Shown here: piece by piece, positions 42,123-50,862 of the stretch
Layout: every line of letters begins with the position of its first letter
Numbering within the stretch: the stretch's first letter is position 1
Source: AC-56 sp963702195
GTDB taxonomy: Bacteria > Actinomycetota > Thermoleophilia > Solirubrobacterales > 70-9
Direction: 5' to 3'
Assembly (NCBI GenBank): GCA_963702195.1
Contig: OY969725.1
Coordinates: forward strand, 2,418,001-2,482,000
DNA: 64,000 bases
Notes under the pieces: model-generated
Seen by the model: only the letters and a program-made list of their open reading frames with translations
The model's database searches: none
What the model was told of the DNA's origin: nothing
Made by a program: the position numbers and the translations under genes

Positions 42123-44942
42123 ATGGCTACATTCGCCAACGCAGTGAGGAGACAGGAGGAGGCTCTCTTCAGGTCTGGCCAGCCGCCGCGCCTCGCGCGG
42201 CGGCTGTCGTGTGGGGTCATCGCCGCCCTCGCCCTCGCCCTTCCGGCGGGCGCGATGGCCGCGGCGCCTGTGGAGCCCTACGGCAAGCACGACGCGGGCG
42301 GCTTTCGCAACGTGCTGCCACCGGCCCAGGGCACCGACGCCAACATCAACCAGATCGCCCAGTTCGAGACGAGCGGCAAGATGCCCCCGCACACCCAGGA
42401 TCAGCTCGCCATGTACGCGAACCTCGTGAACGCGGCGCCCGGGCTGAGGCGCTCGTCGATCAAGAAGTACTACAAGGACGCAACCTTCGGGGTGAAGCCG
42501 GGCGACGTCGAGAAGACCGAGCACCCGCGCGGCGACGTCACGATCGTTCGCGACGGCTACGGCGTCCCGCACATCTACGGGTCGACTCGACCGGGCGCCA
42601 TGTTCGGCGCGGGGTACGCGGCCGCCGAGGATCGGCTCTTCTTCATGGACGTGCTGCGCCACGCCGGGCGCGCCGACCTCTCGTCGTTCGCGGGCGGCTC
42701 CAACGCCGCCATGGACGCCTCCGTGTGGGCCGACACTCCCTACAACGAGGCGGACCTGCGCGAGCAGTACGACCGAGCGCCGACCTTGTACGGGTCGCGG
42801 GGGGTCCAGATCCAGCACGACGTGCAGAACTACGTCGCCGGGATCAACCAGTTCATCGCCGAGGCGTGCGTCAACCAGACCCGGCTTCCGGGCGAGTACG
42901 ACCTGATCCCCCCGAACCAGGACATCTGCCTTCCCGGACACCAGTGGACGGCGGACGACGTGATCTCGACGGCGTCCCTGGTCGCCGGGATCTTCGGCAA
43001 GGGCGGCGGCGGCGAGCTTGGCAACGCGCTCATGCTCCAGGCGGCCCAGGAGCGCTTCGGCGGGCGGCAGGGCAAGAAGGTCTACTCGGACTTCCTCTCG
43101 GCCAACGACCCCGAGACCCCCACAACCGTGCACGGCAAGAGCTTCCCCTACGGCCAGCCGCCCAAGCACCCGCGCGGCGTGGCGATGCCGGACCCGGGCA
43201 CCGCCCAGTACGCCGACCCGAGCGCGCCGGGCGGATTCGCGGCGTCAGGCGGCCCACCGGAGGGCATCTCACAATCGACGACCTCGGCCGACGGCAGGTT
43301 CCCGAACCTCCTGGCGCACCTCTCGGCGCCGCGCGACGCCTCCAATGCCCTGCTGGTCTCCGGCCGCGAGACCAAGGGCGGTCACCCCGTGGCGGTGTTC
43401 GGCCCGCAGGTCGCCTACTTCTCTCCTGAGATCCTGCTGGAGGAGGACATCCATGCCCCGGCCAAGGGGGGTCCCCCGGTCGACGCGCGCGGCGCGGCCT
43501 TCCCGGGCACCAATCTCTACGTGCAGCTCGGGCACGGACGCAATTACGCGTGGAGCGCCACCTCGGCCGGCCAGGACATCACCGACAGCTTCGCGGTCAA
43601 GCTGTGCAACCCGAGCGGCGGTAAGGCCACGCTCGAGTCGCACTACTACGAGTTCCGGGGCAGGTGCCTGCCGTTCGAGGTTCTGACGCGCACGAACTCC
43701 TGGGTCCCGACCGCAGCCGACCAGACCCCGCCCGGCTCACAGACGCTGACCTCGTTCCGCACCAAGGTCGGCATCGTGAACGCGCGGGCGACGATCGGCG
43801 GCAAGCCCTACGCGTACACCGAGCTTCGTGACACCTACTTCCACGAGGTGGATCCGTCCGTCCTCGGGTTCTCGCAGTTCAACAACCCTCGGAAGATGCG
43901 CAACCCGAAGGGCTTCTTCCGGGCCGCCTGCCACATCTCCTACACCTTCAACTGGTTCTACATCAACCACAACCACATCGCCTACTTCAACTCCGGCCAG
44001 AACCCCGCGCGCCCGAAGGGCGTCGATCCCAATCTCCCCACCCTCGCCCGCAAGAAGTACATGTGGAAGAACTTCGACCCGAACAGCCTCACCGAGGACG
44101 CGACCACGTGCCGCCAACACCCGCACGTGATCGATCAGCGCTACCTGACGAGCTGGAACAACAGGCAGGCGCCGGACTACAACGTGGGCTTCTCCGACAT
44201 CTTCCGGTCGCAGATGCTGGACGAGCGCATCAAGCCCGATATCAAGGGCTCCAGGAAGATCAAGCTGCAGCAGTTGATCAGCGACATGGAGGACGCCGGG
44301 ACGGTGGACCTGAGGGGCGACCGTGTCCTGCCCTGGCTTCTGAAGGTGATCCGGACCAAGCCGATCACGCAGCCCGCGTTGCTGAACGCGGTGCAGGTCC
44401 TCACCAAATGGGAGGAATCCGGCGCCCACCGCATCGACCGCAACGGCGACGGGGTCTACGACGACTCGCAGGCGATCAGGATCATGGACGCCTGGTGGCC
44501 GCGCCTGGTCCAGGCGCAGTTCGAGCCCCGGCTCGGCAAGGCGCTCTACGGCGACGTGGCGGGTGAGCTGGCCGAGGACTCCGACCGCACCGACCACCTC
44601 GGCTCGGCATTCGACACGAGCGCGTACGGGTTCGTACAGAAGGATCTGCGCGATCTGATGGGGGCGCATGTCGACGGGCCTTACTCACGCGTCTATTGCG
44701 GCGACGGCAAGCTCAGCAAGTGCCGCAATGCGCTGCTCGCCTCCTTGAACGACGCGCTCGCGCACTCAAGCGACGCGCAGCTCTATCCCGATGGCCCATG
44801 TCAGCTCGGCCTGGACCAGCACCAGGCGAGCGCCCAGGAATGTGCAGACTCGATCAACTACCGCGCGGTCGGGGCGATCACCCAGCCGCGCATGCCATGG
44901 GTCAACCGGCCGACGTTCCAGCAGGCAGTCCACATCAAGTAG
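42123..44942 (+). CDS. Secreted penicillin-acylase-family Ntn hydrolase
   Basis: 939 residues, longer than typical (~800). Signal peptide (CGVIAALALALPAGAMA). The alpha part has VTIVRDGYGVPHIYGSTRPG and AGYAAAEDRLFFMDVLRHAG. The autocleavage point and N-terminal nucleophile is probably Ser407, in DASNALLVSG (Ser followed by Asn, as in the family). The beta part has NYAWSATSAGQDITDSF. Ntn amidases of this family cleave amide bonds of penicillins, acyl-homoserine lactones or acylated peptides. It would be matured outside the cytosol. ATG 42123 is used; the frame is open further upstream but overlaps the DUF1152 gene. Confidence 0.88.
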   Translation: MATFANAVRRQEEALFRSGQPPRLARRLSCGVIAALALALPAGAMAAAPVEPYGKHDAGGFRNVLPPAQGTDANINQIAQFETSGKMPPHTQDQLAMYANLVNAAPGLRRSSIKKYYKDATFGVKPGDVEKTEHPRGDVTIVRDGYGVPHIYGSTRPGAMFGAGYAAAEDRLFFMDVLRHAGRADLSSFAGGSNAAMDASVWADTPYNEADLREQYDRAPTLYGSRGVQIQHDVQNYVAGINQFIAEACVNQTRLPGEYDLIPPNQDICLPGHQWTADDVISTASLVAGIFGKGGGGELGNALMLQAAQERFGGRQGKKVYSDFLSANDPETPTTVHGKSFPYGQPPKHPRGVAMPDPGTAQYADPSAPGGFAASGGPPEGISQSTTSADGRFPNLLAHLSAPRDASNALLVSGRETKGGHPVAVFGPQVAYFSPEILLEEDIHAPAKGGPPVDARGAAFPGTNLYVQLGHGRNYAWSATSAGQDITDSFAVKLCNPSGGKATLESHYYEFRGRCLPFEVLTRTNSWVPTAADQTPPGSQTLTSFRTKVGIVNARATIGGKPYAYTELRDTYFHEVDPSVLGFSQFNNPRKMRNPKGFFRAACHISYTFNWFYINHNHIAYFNSGQNPARPKGVDPNLPTLARKKYMWKNFDPNSLTEDATTCRQHPHVIDQRYLTSWNNRQAPDYNVGFSDIFRSQMLDERIKPDIKGSRKIKLQQLISDMEDAGTVDLRGDRVLPWLLKVIRTKPITQPALLNAVQVLTKWEESGAHRIDRNGDGVYDDSQAIRIMDAWWPRLVQAQFEPRLGKALYGDVAGELAEDSDRTDHLGSAFDTSAYGFVQKDLRDLMGAHVDGPYSRVYCGDGKLSKCRNALLASLNDALAHSSDAQLYPDGPCQLGLDQHQASAQECADSINYRAVGAITQPRMPWVNRPTFQQAVHIK

Positions 44943-44980
44943 CCGGGCCGTCGCGAACCCGCAATTTCGGCGTTTAGCTT

Positions 44981-44997
44981 CGGTGCCGGGGGCACCG
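44981..44997 (+). terminator. Weak stem-loop after the acylase gene
   Basis: CGGTGCC, loop GGG, GGCACCG: a 7-bp stem 39 bp after the acylase stop. It has no T tract, so termination is uncertain. Confidence 0.3.
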
Positions 44998-45016
44998 TCA
45001 TCTAACCTCGTCGGCG

Positions 45017-45820
45017 GTGGCGTGGATCGAAACGGAGTCGTTGAGCTTCATAGCTCGGCATGAGGCCGACGACATCGACTACGCGCAGCGCACGCTCGAT
45101 GCGCTCGAGGACCTCCGCCTCCGCCTGGAGGAGCGCTTCGACGACGTGCCCGGGGGGATCACGGTCATCATCCACCCAACCCCGGGCTGGCTGGACGCCG
45201 CGCACCCGTTCCTGCCTTTGGCGCGACTCGCCGCGGCGCCAGCGGGCCGCCGCTATCTGGCGGGCTGGGCGATGGCGACCGAGCTGCACGTCCTGAACGG
45301 CACCTACCTCGATCGCCGTGCCGCCGGTGACGACTCGCTCGCGGCACTCCGCGGGACGCCTGAGCGGCTCTACGTGCAGGTGGTCCTGGGCGCCAACAAC
45401 AAACGCCTCCCACCACCGTGGGGGCCGCGACGCTTCCTGCGCTACCTCCAGTGGACCTGGCTGATCGAGGGGGCGGCCCAGTACTACGCGAACCAGGTGC
45501 TGCTGTTCCGCGCGGCGGTGAGCACGCGGCTTCGAGACAAGCGGCCCCCGGCGTTTCCGCCCTCCGCGCGCGACGCGATCATCCTCGGCGGCACGATCTT
45601 CGACCTGCTTGAGCGAGAGCGTGGCCCGGACGCCTGCGACGTGCTCGCGTCGCGCCTGCGCCGCGACGGCCCCCGAGGCGCCCTCGAGCTCGCGTTCGAC
45701 GGTCGCATCCGGGACGTCGAGCACGAGTGGCGCAGCTACCTGCGCAAGCTCACCGAGCGCCGCCTCGATCTCGCCGACGAGGTGGCGGCGCTCGACCTGG
45801 GCGACGAGCTCTCCGCATAG
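45017..45820 (+). CDS. Degenerate peptidase-MA-like protein
   Basis: 267 residues, GTG start, no signal peptide. The segment QWTWLIEGAAQYYANQ looks like the WLxEGxAxY helix that follows the HExxH zinc motif in gluzincin/peptidase-MA proteins. The region where HExxH should be (RRFLRYLQW) has neither histidine nor glutamate, so it is probably not a zinc protease. The N-terminal half (DALEDLRLRLEERFDDVPGG with ITVIIHPTPGWLDAA) fits the same family layout. Role unknown. A sulfotransferase gene follows 18 bp downstream. Confidence 0.6.
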   Translation: MAWIETESLSFIARHEADDIDYAQRTLDALEDLRLRLEERFDDVPGGITVIIHPTPGWLDAAHPFLPLARLAAAPAGRRYLAGWAMATELHVLNGTYLDRRAAGDDSLAALRGTPERLYVQVVLGANNKRLPPPWGPRRFLRYLQWTWLIEGAAQYYANQVLLFRAAVSTRLRDKRPPAFPPSARDAIILGGTIFDLLERERGPDACDVLASRLRRDGPRGALELAFDGRIRDVEHEWRSYLRKLTERRLDLADEVAALDLGDELSA

Positions 45821-45838
45821 CTCGTAGGGTTTCCCGGC

Positions 45839-46750
45839 GTGCTCACACCCATCCTGGTCGATCACACGGGGCGCGACGGCAGCACGCTCCTGATGCGGCT
45901 GCTGGCCACCTCCCCCAACGTGGCCATTCCGGGCCCGTATCCGTACGAGAAGAAGTACTTCGCCTACCTGTGGCGATGGTCGCGCCTGCTCGAGCGCCGC
46001 GACAAGAGCGTGTCGTGGACCTACCTCGACCTGAGCTCGCTCACCTACGAGTCGATGAAATCGGTCATGGGTCCCCCGCCCTGGTCATCCGACCTCATGC
46101 ACGACCCGGAGGACCCCATGTCGAAGCGGATGTACGAGGCTGCCTGGAGCGAGTTCTCGCGCCGCGCCGCCGAGCAGGTGCGCGTCGAGCAGGGCGACCC
46201 CGAGGCGGACGTCCGCTACTACGCCGAGAAGCACCGGGACACCCGGATGATCAACCTCGGCGAGCTCCCCCCGGTGCGGGTGCTGGTCCTCGTGCGCGAT
46301 CCCCGCGACATGTACGTCTCGTTTCACGCCTTCGACGCCAAGCGGCAGCGTGAAGGCAGGGCCGGATTCGTGGGGGCGCGCTCGGCGCCGGGGGAGTCCG
46401 AGGAGGAGCGCCTTGACCGCTTCATCGAACGCGAGCGCACACGGATGCGCTGGGTCGCCGAGGTTGAGGCCTCCGGCGAGTTCCCGGTACTCCGCTACGA
46501 GGACCTGGTGACCGGTCTTCAGGGCCAGGCGCAGAGGCTCGAGGAATGGCTGTCGATCACGCTCGATCCCGACGCAGCGGCGGCCGACGCCGAGCTCCGT
46601 CGGCGACATGTGAGCGCGTCGACACCCGAGGCATCCGTCGGGCGCTGGCGCACGGAGCTGGCACCGGGGCTGGCCGAGCGCTTCTCACAGGAGTTCCGCG
46701 ACGAGCTGTCAGCGCTCGGCTACCCGGTCGAGGCGACCGAGCTGGGCTAA
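45839..46750 (+). CDS. Sulfotransferase-family protein
   Basis: 303 residues. 5'-phosphosulfate loop HTGRDGSTLLMRLLATSPNV and 3'-phosphate motif VLVLVRDPRDMYVSFHAF bind PAPS in this fold. The C-terminal FPVLRYEDLVTGLQGQAQRL is the conserved YEDL region. It transfers sulfate from PAPS to a hydroxyl of a sugar, lipid or peptide; acceptor unknown. GTG start. The stop overlaps the convergent DUF2007 gene by 4 bp. It lies 9 kb from the larger sulfotransferase cluster. Confidence 0.82.
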   Translation: MLTPILVDHTGRDGSTLLMRLLATSPNVAIPGPYPYEKKYFAYLWRWSRLLERRDKSVSWTYLDLSSLTYESMKSVMGPPPWSSDLMHDPEDPMSKRMYEAAWSEFSRRAAEQVRVEQGDPEADVRYYAEKHRDTRMINLGELPPVRVLVLVRDPRDMYVSFHAFDAKRQREGRAGFVGARSAPGESEEERLDRFIERERTRMRWVAEVEASGEFPVLRYEDLVTGLQGQAQRLEEWLSITLDPDAAAADAELRRRHVSASTPEASVGRWRTELAPGLAERFSQEFRDELSALGYPVEATELG

Positions 46751-47271
46751 CTGCCGAGCTGGAGCAGGAGCCAGGCGAGGCCGAAGGCCACCGCCATCGC
46801 CCCCACGATGCCGGCCAGCAGCATCAGGGGCCGGGTGCCGGTTACCGACCCCGGCTCAAGCGTCGGCTGCTCTCCGACCGGCGTTTGCGCCAGCACCTCA
46901 CGGGCGGCCTCAAGACCGGCCTCGGGCACCAGGATGTCCCTCGGCCCGGCGGCGAGGAAGTCGGGCACGTCGAAGCCGCGGCTGCGACGCTGGAAGCTAG
47001 GGATCCCCTCCTCCAGAAGCATCCCCTGGACCAGCTCCGCCTCGGCGAGGTTGGACGCGCTCGCCACCCGCACCTGGCGCCCGCCGGTGTACTGAGGCTT
47101 GATCTTGCGCGCCCGTTCGTGGGTCTCGGTGATCGGCTGCTCATCGCCGCGGCCCACGTAGACGAGCGGCATGCCGCAGTCGGCGCAGAAGCGTTCGGAG
47201 AGCGGGTACTTGCGCGCGCAGCGGGGGCAGGCGAGCGGGAGAACCGGCGGCTCGTCCGCCTCAGTCGACAT
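46747..47271 (-). CDS. Zinc-ribbon/DUF2007 membrane protein
   Basis: 174 residues. N-terminal zinc ribbon (CPRC near residue 15, CADCG near 30), a DUF2007-type domain in the middle (VRVASASNLAEAELVQGMLL and DILVPEAGLEAAREVL) and one C-terminal span (LMLLAGIVGAMAVAFGLAWL). DUF2007 resembles PII-like signal folds; function unknown. It overlaps the upstream JAMM gene by 11 bp, so the two are co-translated. Confidence 0.78.
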   Translation of the reverse strand: MSTEADEPPVLPLACPRCARKYPLSERFCADCGMPLVYVGRGDEQPITETHERARKIKPQYTGGRQVRVASASNLAEAELVQGMLLEEGIPSFQRRSRGFDVPDFLAAGPRDILVPEAGLEAAREVLAQTPVGEQPTLEPGSVTGTRPLMLLAGIVGAMAVAFGLAWLLLQLGS

Positions 47272-47659
47272 CGAGGCCGACTTCGGAGACCTTCCCGTCG
47301 CGGATCGCCCATGCCCGCACGTCCGGGTGGTCCTCGTCGGCGAGCGAGCAGATCAGGTAGAGGGGCTCCGGCCAGTTCTCCGCGAGGTTGATGTCGGTCT
47401 GCGACGGCTGTGCCGGGCTCTTCGTGTGCGAGTGGTAGATCGCCGCGATCTCCTCGCCCCGGTCCTCGATCTCCATCGTGATCTTGAACTGGTCCTGCGG
47501 ATGGATCGTGTAGCGAAAAGGGCTCGCCTCGGAGTTCCGGGCCCGATAGACCCGGGTCGCCTGCCCGTCCGTGCCGGCGACCATCCCGCAGCACTCGTTC
47601 GGGACGTCATCACGGGCGTGGGCGACGATTTCGTCGAGCAGCGAGCGCGCGATCCTCAC
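47261..47659 (-). CDS. JAMM/MPN metallopeptidase (M67, Mec-like)
   Basis: 132 residues. Complete JAMM zinc site: Glu in NECCGMVAG, His-x-His in YHSHTKSPAQPSQTD and the downstream Ser-x2-Asp. Bacterial members cleave after the diglycine of small ubiquitin-like proteins. In Mycobacterium tuberculosis, Mec releases cysteine from CysO-cysteine made by CysM. A CysM-type gene lies 4 kb away (51651-52616), supporting a Mec role, although no CysO-like gene is seen in the window. Confidence 0.88.
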   Translation of the reverse strand: MRIARSLLDEIVAHARDDVPNECCGMVAGTDGQATRVYRARNSEASPFRYTIHPQDQFKITMEIEDRGEEIAAIYHSHTKSPAQPSQTDINLAENWPEPLYLICSLADEDHPDVRAWAIRDGKVSEVGLDVD

Positions 47660-47719
47660 GGTCGGCTGAGGCTAGCAACGGGCAGGTGGTGACCATGCGT
47701 GTGCTAGTGTGCTAGTGCA

Positions 47720-48874
47720 ATGGCACAGTCCCCCGCGCCCACGCCCCCCTCGACCGGCCTGGCGCCGGATCTGGCTCGTGCCGACGACCTGCCGGTCGGC
47801 GCCCAGCTCGCGTGGCGGCTGCGCGTCCTGATCGCCAGCGGCCAGCTCCCTCCGGGCGCTCGACTCCCCGGCGTCCGCGAGCTGGCGAGCGGGACCGGCG
47901 TGAACGTGAACACCGCCCGGGCGGTGTACCGCCGGCTGATGGATGACGGGCTGATCGCGTCACGCCATGGCCTGGGGACCTTCGTGGCCGAGGACGCCCC
48001 ACGCTCTCCGGACCTCGAGCGCCTGGCTGCGGAGGCGGTCCAGGGCGCCCACGAGCATGGCGTCGATCCGCGCGACCTGGCGCGGGCGATCTACGCGGCC
48101 AGCACGGCCGCCGGCGAGCCCGGCGAAGGGCTCGTTCCACAGCCGACGGAGGTACCCGAGGTGGCCACCGACGAGCGGGCCGGGCGGCAGGAGCTCCGGC
48201 GCCAGATCGCCCGCCTGGAGGCGCAGCTCGCCTCCTACCCGGGCGACACCCGCAAGCCAGGCGAGCCGACCCATCCCCTGCTTCGCCCAAAGGGTCACGT
48301 CCCCGACATGGCCGAGCTGGAAGGGATCCGCGACGAGCTGATCGAGCGCCTGGACCGGGCCCGCGCTGCCTCGGAGCGACGCGGCGAGGGGCAGCGGCGG
48401 GCGCGGACGAGGCTCGAGGAGATGGCGGCCGATCCCGCCGCGCACCGGTGGGAGACCGTGACGAGCCAGGACCTCGGGGAGCCGGGCTGCGGGACCTGGG
48501 AGGTTCACCCGAAGTGGGGCCCGGTTGGCGCGCTCATGAACTGGTGGCGCGTGAAGGTCTCGTCCGGATGTCCGTTACCCGGGCCGCGTGAGGCGGCACT
48601 AGGAGGAGGCAACAGTGGTCCGAGCCACGGCAGACAGGGCGTTCCTTCCCGCGAAGAGCCTGTTCGAGCAGGTCGGGAACATGATGGTCCTCACCGGCAA
48701 GACGATCACGGCCACCATCCGCCCTCCCTACCCCTATGGCGGCGAGTTCATCAGCCAGTTCATCTTCGCGCTGCAGCTGTGCTGGTTTCCGCTGCTCATC
48801 AGCACGGTTGCGTTCGGCTTCGGGGCGCCCGGGCTTCAGGCGGCCAATTTCCTGACGCTGTTCGGGGCCCTTGA
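47720..48874 (+). CDS. GntR-family transcriptional regulator with run-on C-terminus
   Basis: Winged-helix GntR domain at ~25-95 (QLAWRLRVLIASGQLPPGAR, LPGVRELASGTGVNVNTARA, VYRRLMDDGLIASRHGLGTF), then helical, coiled-coil-prone sequence. Authentic protein probably ends near WWRVKVSSGCPLPGP (~residue 289). The remaining ~95 codons overlap the following permease in the wrong frame and look like a shadow. A TGA at 48589-48591, one frame over, is a likely original stop, so a one-base loss is suspected. It probably regulates the permease genes that follow. Confidence 0.78.
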   Translation: MAQSPAPTPPSTGLAPDLARADDLPVGAQLAWRLRVLIASGQLPPGARLPGVRELASGTGVNVNTARAVYRRLMDDGLIASRHGLGTFVAEDAPRSPDLERLAAEAVQGAHEHGVDPRDLARAIYAASTAAGEPGEGLVPQPTEVPEVATDERAGRQELRRQIARLEAQLASYPGDTRKPGEPTHPLLRPKGHVPDMAELEGIRDELIERLDRARAASERRGEGQRRARTRLEEMAADPAAHRWETVTSQDLGEPGCGTWEVHPKWGPVGALMNWWRVKVSSGCPLPGPREAALGGGNSGPSHGRQGVPSREEPVRAGREHDGPHRQDDHGHHPPSLPLWRRVHQPVHLRAAAVLVSAAHQHGCVRLRGARASGGQFPDAVRGP

Positions 48875-49422
48875 TCGCCTCGGTGGGTTCTTCGTCCTGG
48901 CGTCGATTCGAGAGTTCGCGCCGTTCGTGACCGCGGTGGTGGTCGCCGGGGTCGCCGGCACCGCGATCACGGCGGACCTCGGCGCTCGCAAGATCCGCGA
49001 GGAGCTCGACGCGCTCCAGGTCCTGGGGGTCGATCCGATCAAGAACCTCGTCGTGCCGCGCTTTCTCTCCCTCATGCTGATCACGGGACTCCTCGACGTC
49101 TATGCGCTCCTGTTCGGGATCGCCGGCGGAATCTTCGCCGAGCTCGCCTACCACGCCCCGCTGGGAGGCTTCTTCGCCACCCTTCTCAACAACGCCATCG
49201 ACCACCGAGCTCTGGGGCTCGATCCTCAAGTGCACCCTGTTCGGGGCGATCATCGCGATCGTCTGCTCCTACAAGGGGATGAACGCATCGGGTGGCGCGG
49301 CCGGCGTGGGTAGGGCCGTCAACGAGGCGGTGGTGATCGCCTTCTTAGGCGTCTTCGCCTTCAACTACGTCTTCACGCAGACGCTTCTGGCCACCCATCC
49401 CGAGCTCAACATCATCAAGTAG
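48615..49422 (+). pseudogene. MlaE/YrbE-type ABC permease, frameshifted
   Basis: GTG 48615 follows a perfect AGGAGGAGG site. The first frame gives MlaE permease text (IREFAPFVTAVVVAGVAGTA, GARKIREELDALQVLGVDPI) up to LLNNA at 49196. The sequence then continues in the next frame as TTELWGSILKCTLFGAIIAI and CSYKGMNASGGAAGVGRAVN, ending at 49422 directly before the next gene's ATG. A single extra base within 49197-49201 explains it. If real, the permease loses its last ~75 residues; otherwise it is an assembly error. The intact family role is lipid transport with MCE proteins. Confidence 0.82.
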
Positions 49423-50223
49423 ATGCCCGGGTGGCTGGCAGTCCCCAGGGATTGGCTCGCCTCGCTCGGTGAGATCGGACGCTTCTGCGGACGGACGATG
49501 GGGATCGTCTACTCCGGCCGGGTGTTCGTGTTCTTCGGCGAGGCGCTCAGGCAGGCGGGGATCCTGATCCTCGGCTCCGCACTCGTGATCTGGGGGCTCG
49601 TGTTCATCCTCGGCCTGTCGTCGTGCGGCATCGAGGCCGCGTATCTCAATCGCTCCCTCGGTGCCCCGGCGTACGCGGGCGTGTTCTCCGCCTGGTGCGA
49701 CCTGAGGGAGGTCGTCCCGTACGCGTTCGGGTACATGCTCTCGGCCAAGGTCGGCACCGGGATCGTCGCCGAGCTCGGCGCGATGCGGATCTCCGACGAG
49801 ATCGACGCGCTCGAGGTCATGGGCGTCCCGCCGATGGTGTTCCTCGCCGGGACACGCCTGCTTGCGGCGTGGATGGTGTTTCCCTTCCTGTTCCTCTCCA
49901 GCGTGGGGATCGCTTTCTTCGCCAGCTGGCTCGCGGTCGTCAAGCAGATCGGCGACGTGTCATCCGGCGGCTACTTCCTGATCTTCTGGATGTTCCAGAA
50001 CCCGCCCGATCTGTTGTTCAGCCTGGTCAAGGGCATGTGCATATCCACGGCCGTGGTGCTCGTGGGCTGCTACTACGGCTACACGGCGTCGGGCGGCCCG
50101 GTCGGGGTGGGTACGGCGACGGCGAAGTCGATGGTGCTTAACATCGTCCTCGTCCACATCATCTCGATGATGGGGACGCTGGTGTTCTGGGGCGCGAACC
50201 CCCGGGCACCGATCGGAGGATGA
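49423..50223 (+). CDS. MlaE/YrbE-type ABC permease
   Basis: 266 residues, 5-6 spans, full length. Signature loop GTGIVAELGAMRISDEIDAL and EVMGVPPMVFLAGTRL. The end, YYGYTASGGPVGVGTATAKS, matches the family coupling helix region. Actinobacteria use YrbE pairs with MCE proteins for lipid or sterol import. The ATG abuts the stop of the first permease. No MCE-domain protein or MlaF ATPase lies beside it. Confidence 0.9.
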   Translation: MPGWLAVPRDWLASLGEIGRFCGRTMGIVYSGRVFVFFGEALRQAGILILGSALVIWGLVFILGLSSCGIEAAYLNRSLGAPAYAGVFSAWCDLREVVPYAFGYMLSAKVGTGIVAELGAMRISDEIDALEVMGVPPMVFLAGTRLLAAWMVFPFLFLSSVGIAFFASWLAVVKQIGDVSSGGYFLIFWMFQNPPDLLFSLVKGMCISTAVVLVGCYYGYTASGGPVGVGTATAKSMVLNIVLVHIISMMGTLVFWGANPRAPIGG

Positions 50224-50227
50224 GGAG

Positions 50228-50437
50228 ATGGCGTTGGAGGAGAGATCACCGGCCCCGATGCGCAAGGCCGTCGGCCTGGGCCGTCTCATCCTCCTGCTGC
50301 TCGGATCGATCCTCGGCATCGCCGGTTTCTTTCACGTGATGTACGGCGTCAGCCTGCTCGCGGCGACCGCGGTGGTCGTTGAGATCGCGGTGATGCTGAC
50401 TCTGGCCTTTGCCTACGCGTGGAGGTCAACCCGGTGA
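50228..50437 (+). CDS. Small two-span membrane protein
   Basis: 69 residues with two hydrophobic helices (LGRLILLLLGSILGIAGFFH and LLAATAVVVEIAVMLTLAFA). GGAGGATGAG lies just before ATG 50228. It sits between the permease and the next membrane protein, whose GTG overlaps its stop (GTGA). Probably an accessory of the permease complex; function unknown. Confidence 0.75.
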   Translation: MALEERSPAPMRKAVGLGRLILLLLGSILGIAGFFHVMYGVSLLAATAVVVEIAVMLTLAFAYAWRSTR

Positions 50438-50853
50438 GCGCCCGCGCCGCGGCGATCGAGCGCAGACCGGTGGTCCGGGCGCTGGACCGGCTCGTGGCCG
50501 TGTTCATCCTCGTGCTCCTCGGCGTCGGCAGCGTGTTTCTCTGGGTCGGCATCCCGTACGGCCTGCTCTGGTTCTTCGCGCGGGTCACGGACTCGTGGAA
50601 CGGGCACTTCCTGATGAGCGTCGTGCTCATACCCATCGCGATGGCCCTGTTCGCGCCCGTGTTGTTCTGGCTGAACGGGCTGTACCTGCGGGTCACCGGG
50701 GTGCTCAACCCGAAGGACGAGGAGGAGGACCCCGACCGCCGCCTGCGCGGGCCGCTGGAGATCTTCCTCTACATCGGGATGTTCATGGCCGTTGTCTCAC
50801 TCTGCGTGTGGTTCTTCGGATACGCGAAGAACCCACCGGAGATCATCTGGTAG
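50434..50853 (+). CDS. Three-span membrane protein of the permease operon
   Basis: 139 residues from GTG 50434, coupled to the preceding stop. Hydrophobic helices: RLVAVFILVLLGVGSVFLWV, FLMSVVLIPIAMALFAPVLF and IFLYIGMFMAVVSLCVWFFG. A charged loop (NPKDEEEDPDRRLRGP) separates the last two. Not recognised. The position suggests a conserved partner of the MlaE permeases in this lineage. Confidence 0.72.
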   Translation: MSARAAAIERRPVVRALDRLVAVFILVLLGVGSVFLWVGIPYGLLWFFARVTDSWNGHFLMSVVLIPIAMALFAPVLFWLNGLYLRVTGVLNPKDEEEDPDRRLRGPLEIFLYIGMFMAVVSLCVWFFGYAKNPPEIIW

Positions 50854-50862
50854 GCGCGTCCG

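Noticed and set aside
44981..44997. Strong terminator after the acylase gene
   Set aside because: Seven-base stem with no T tract; kept only as a low-confidence stem-loop.
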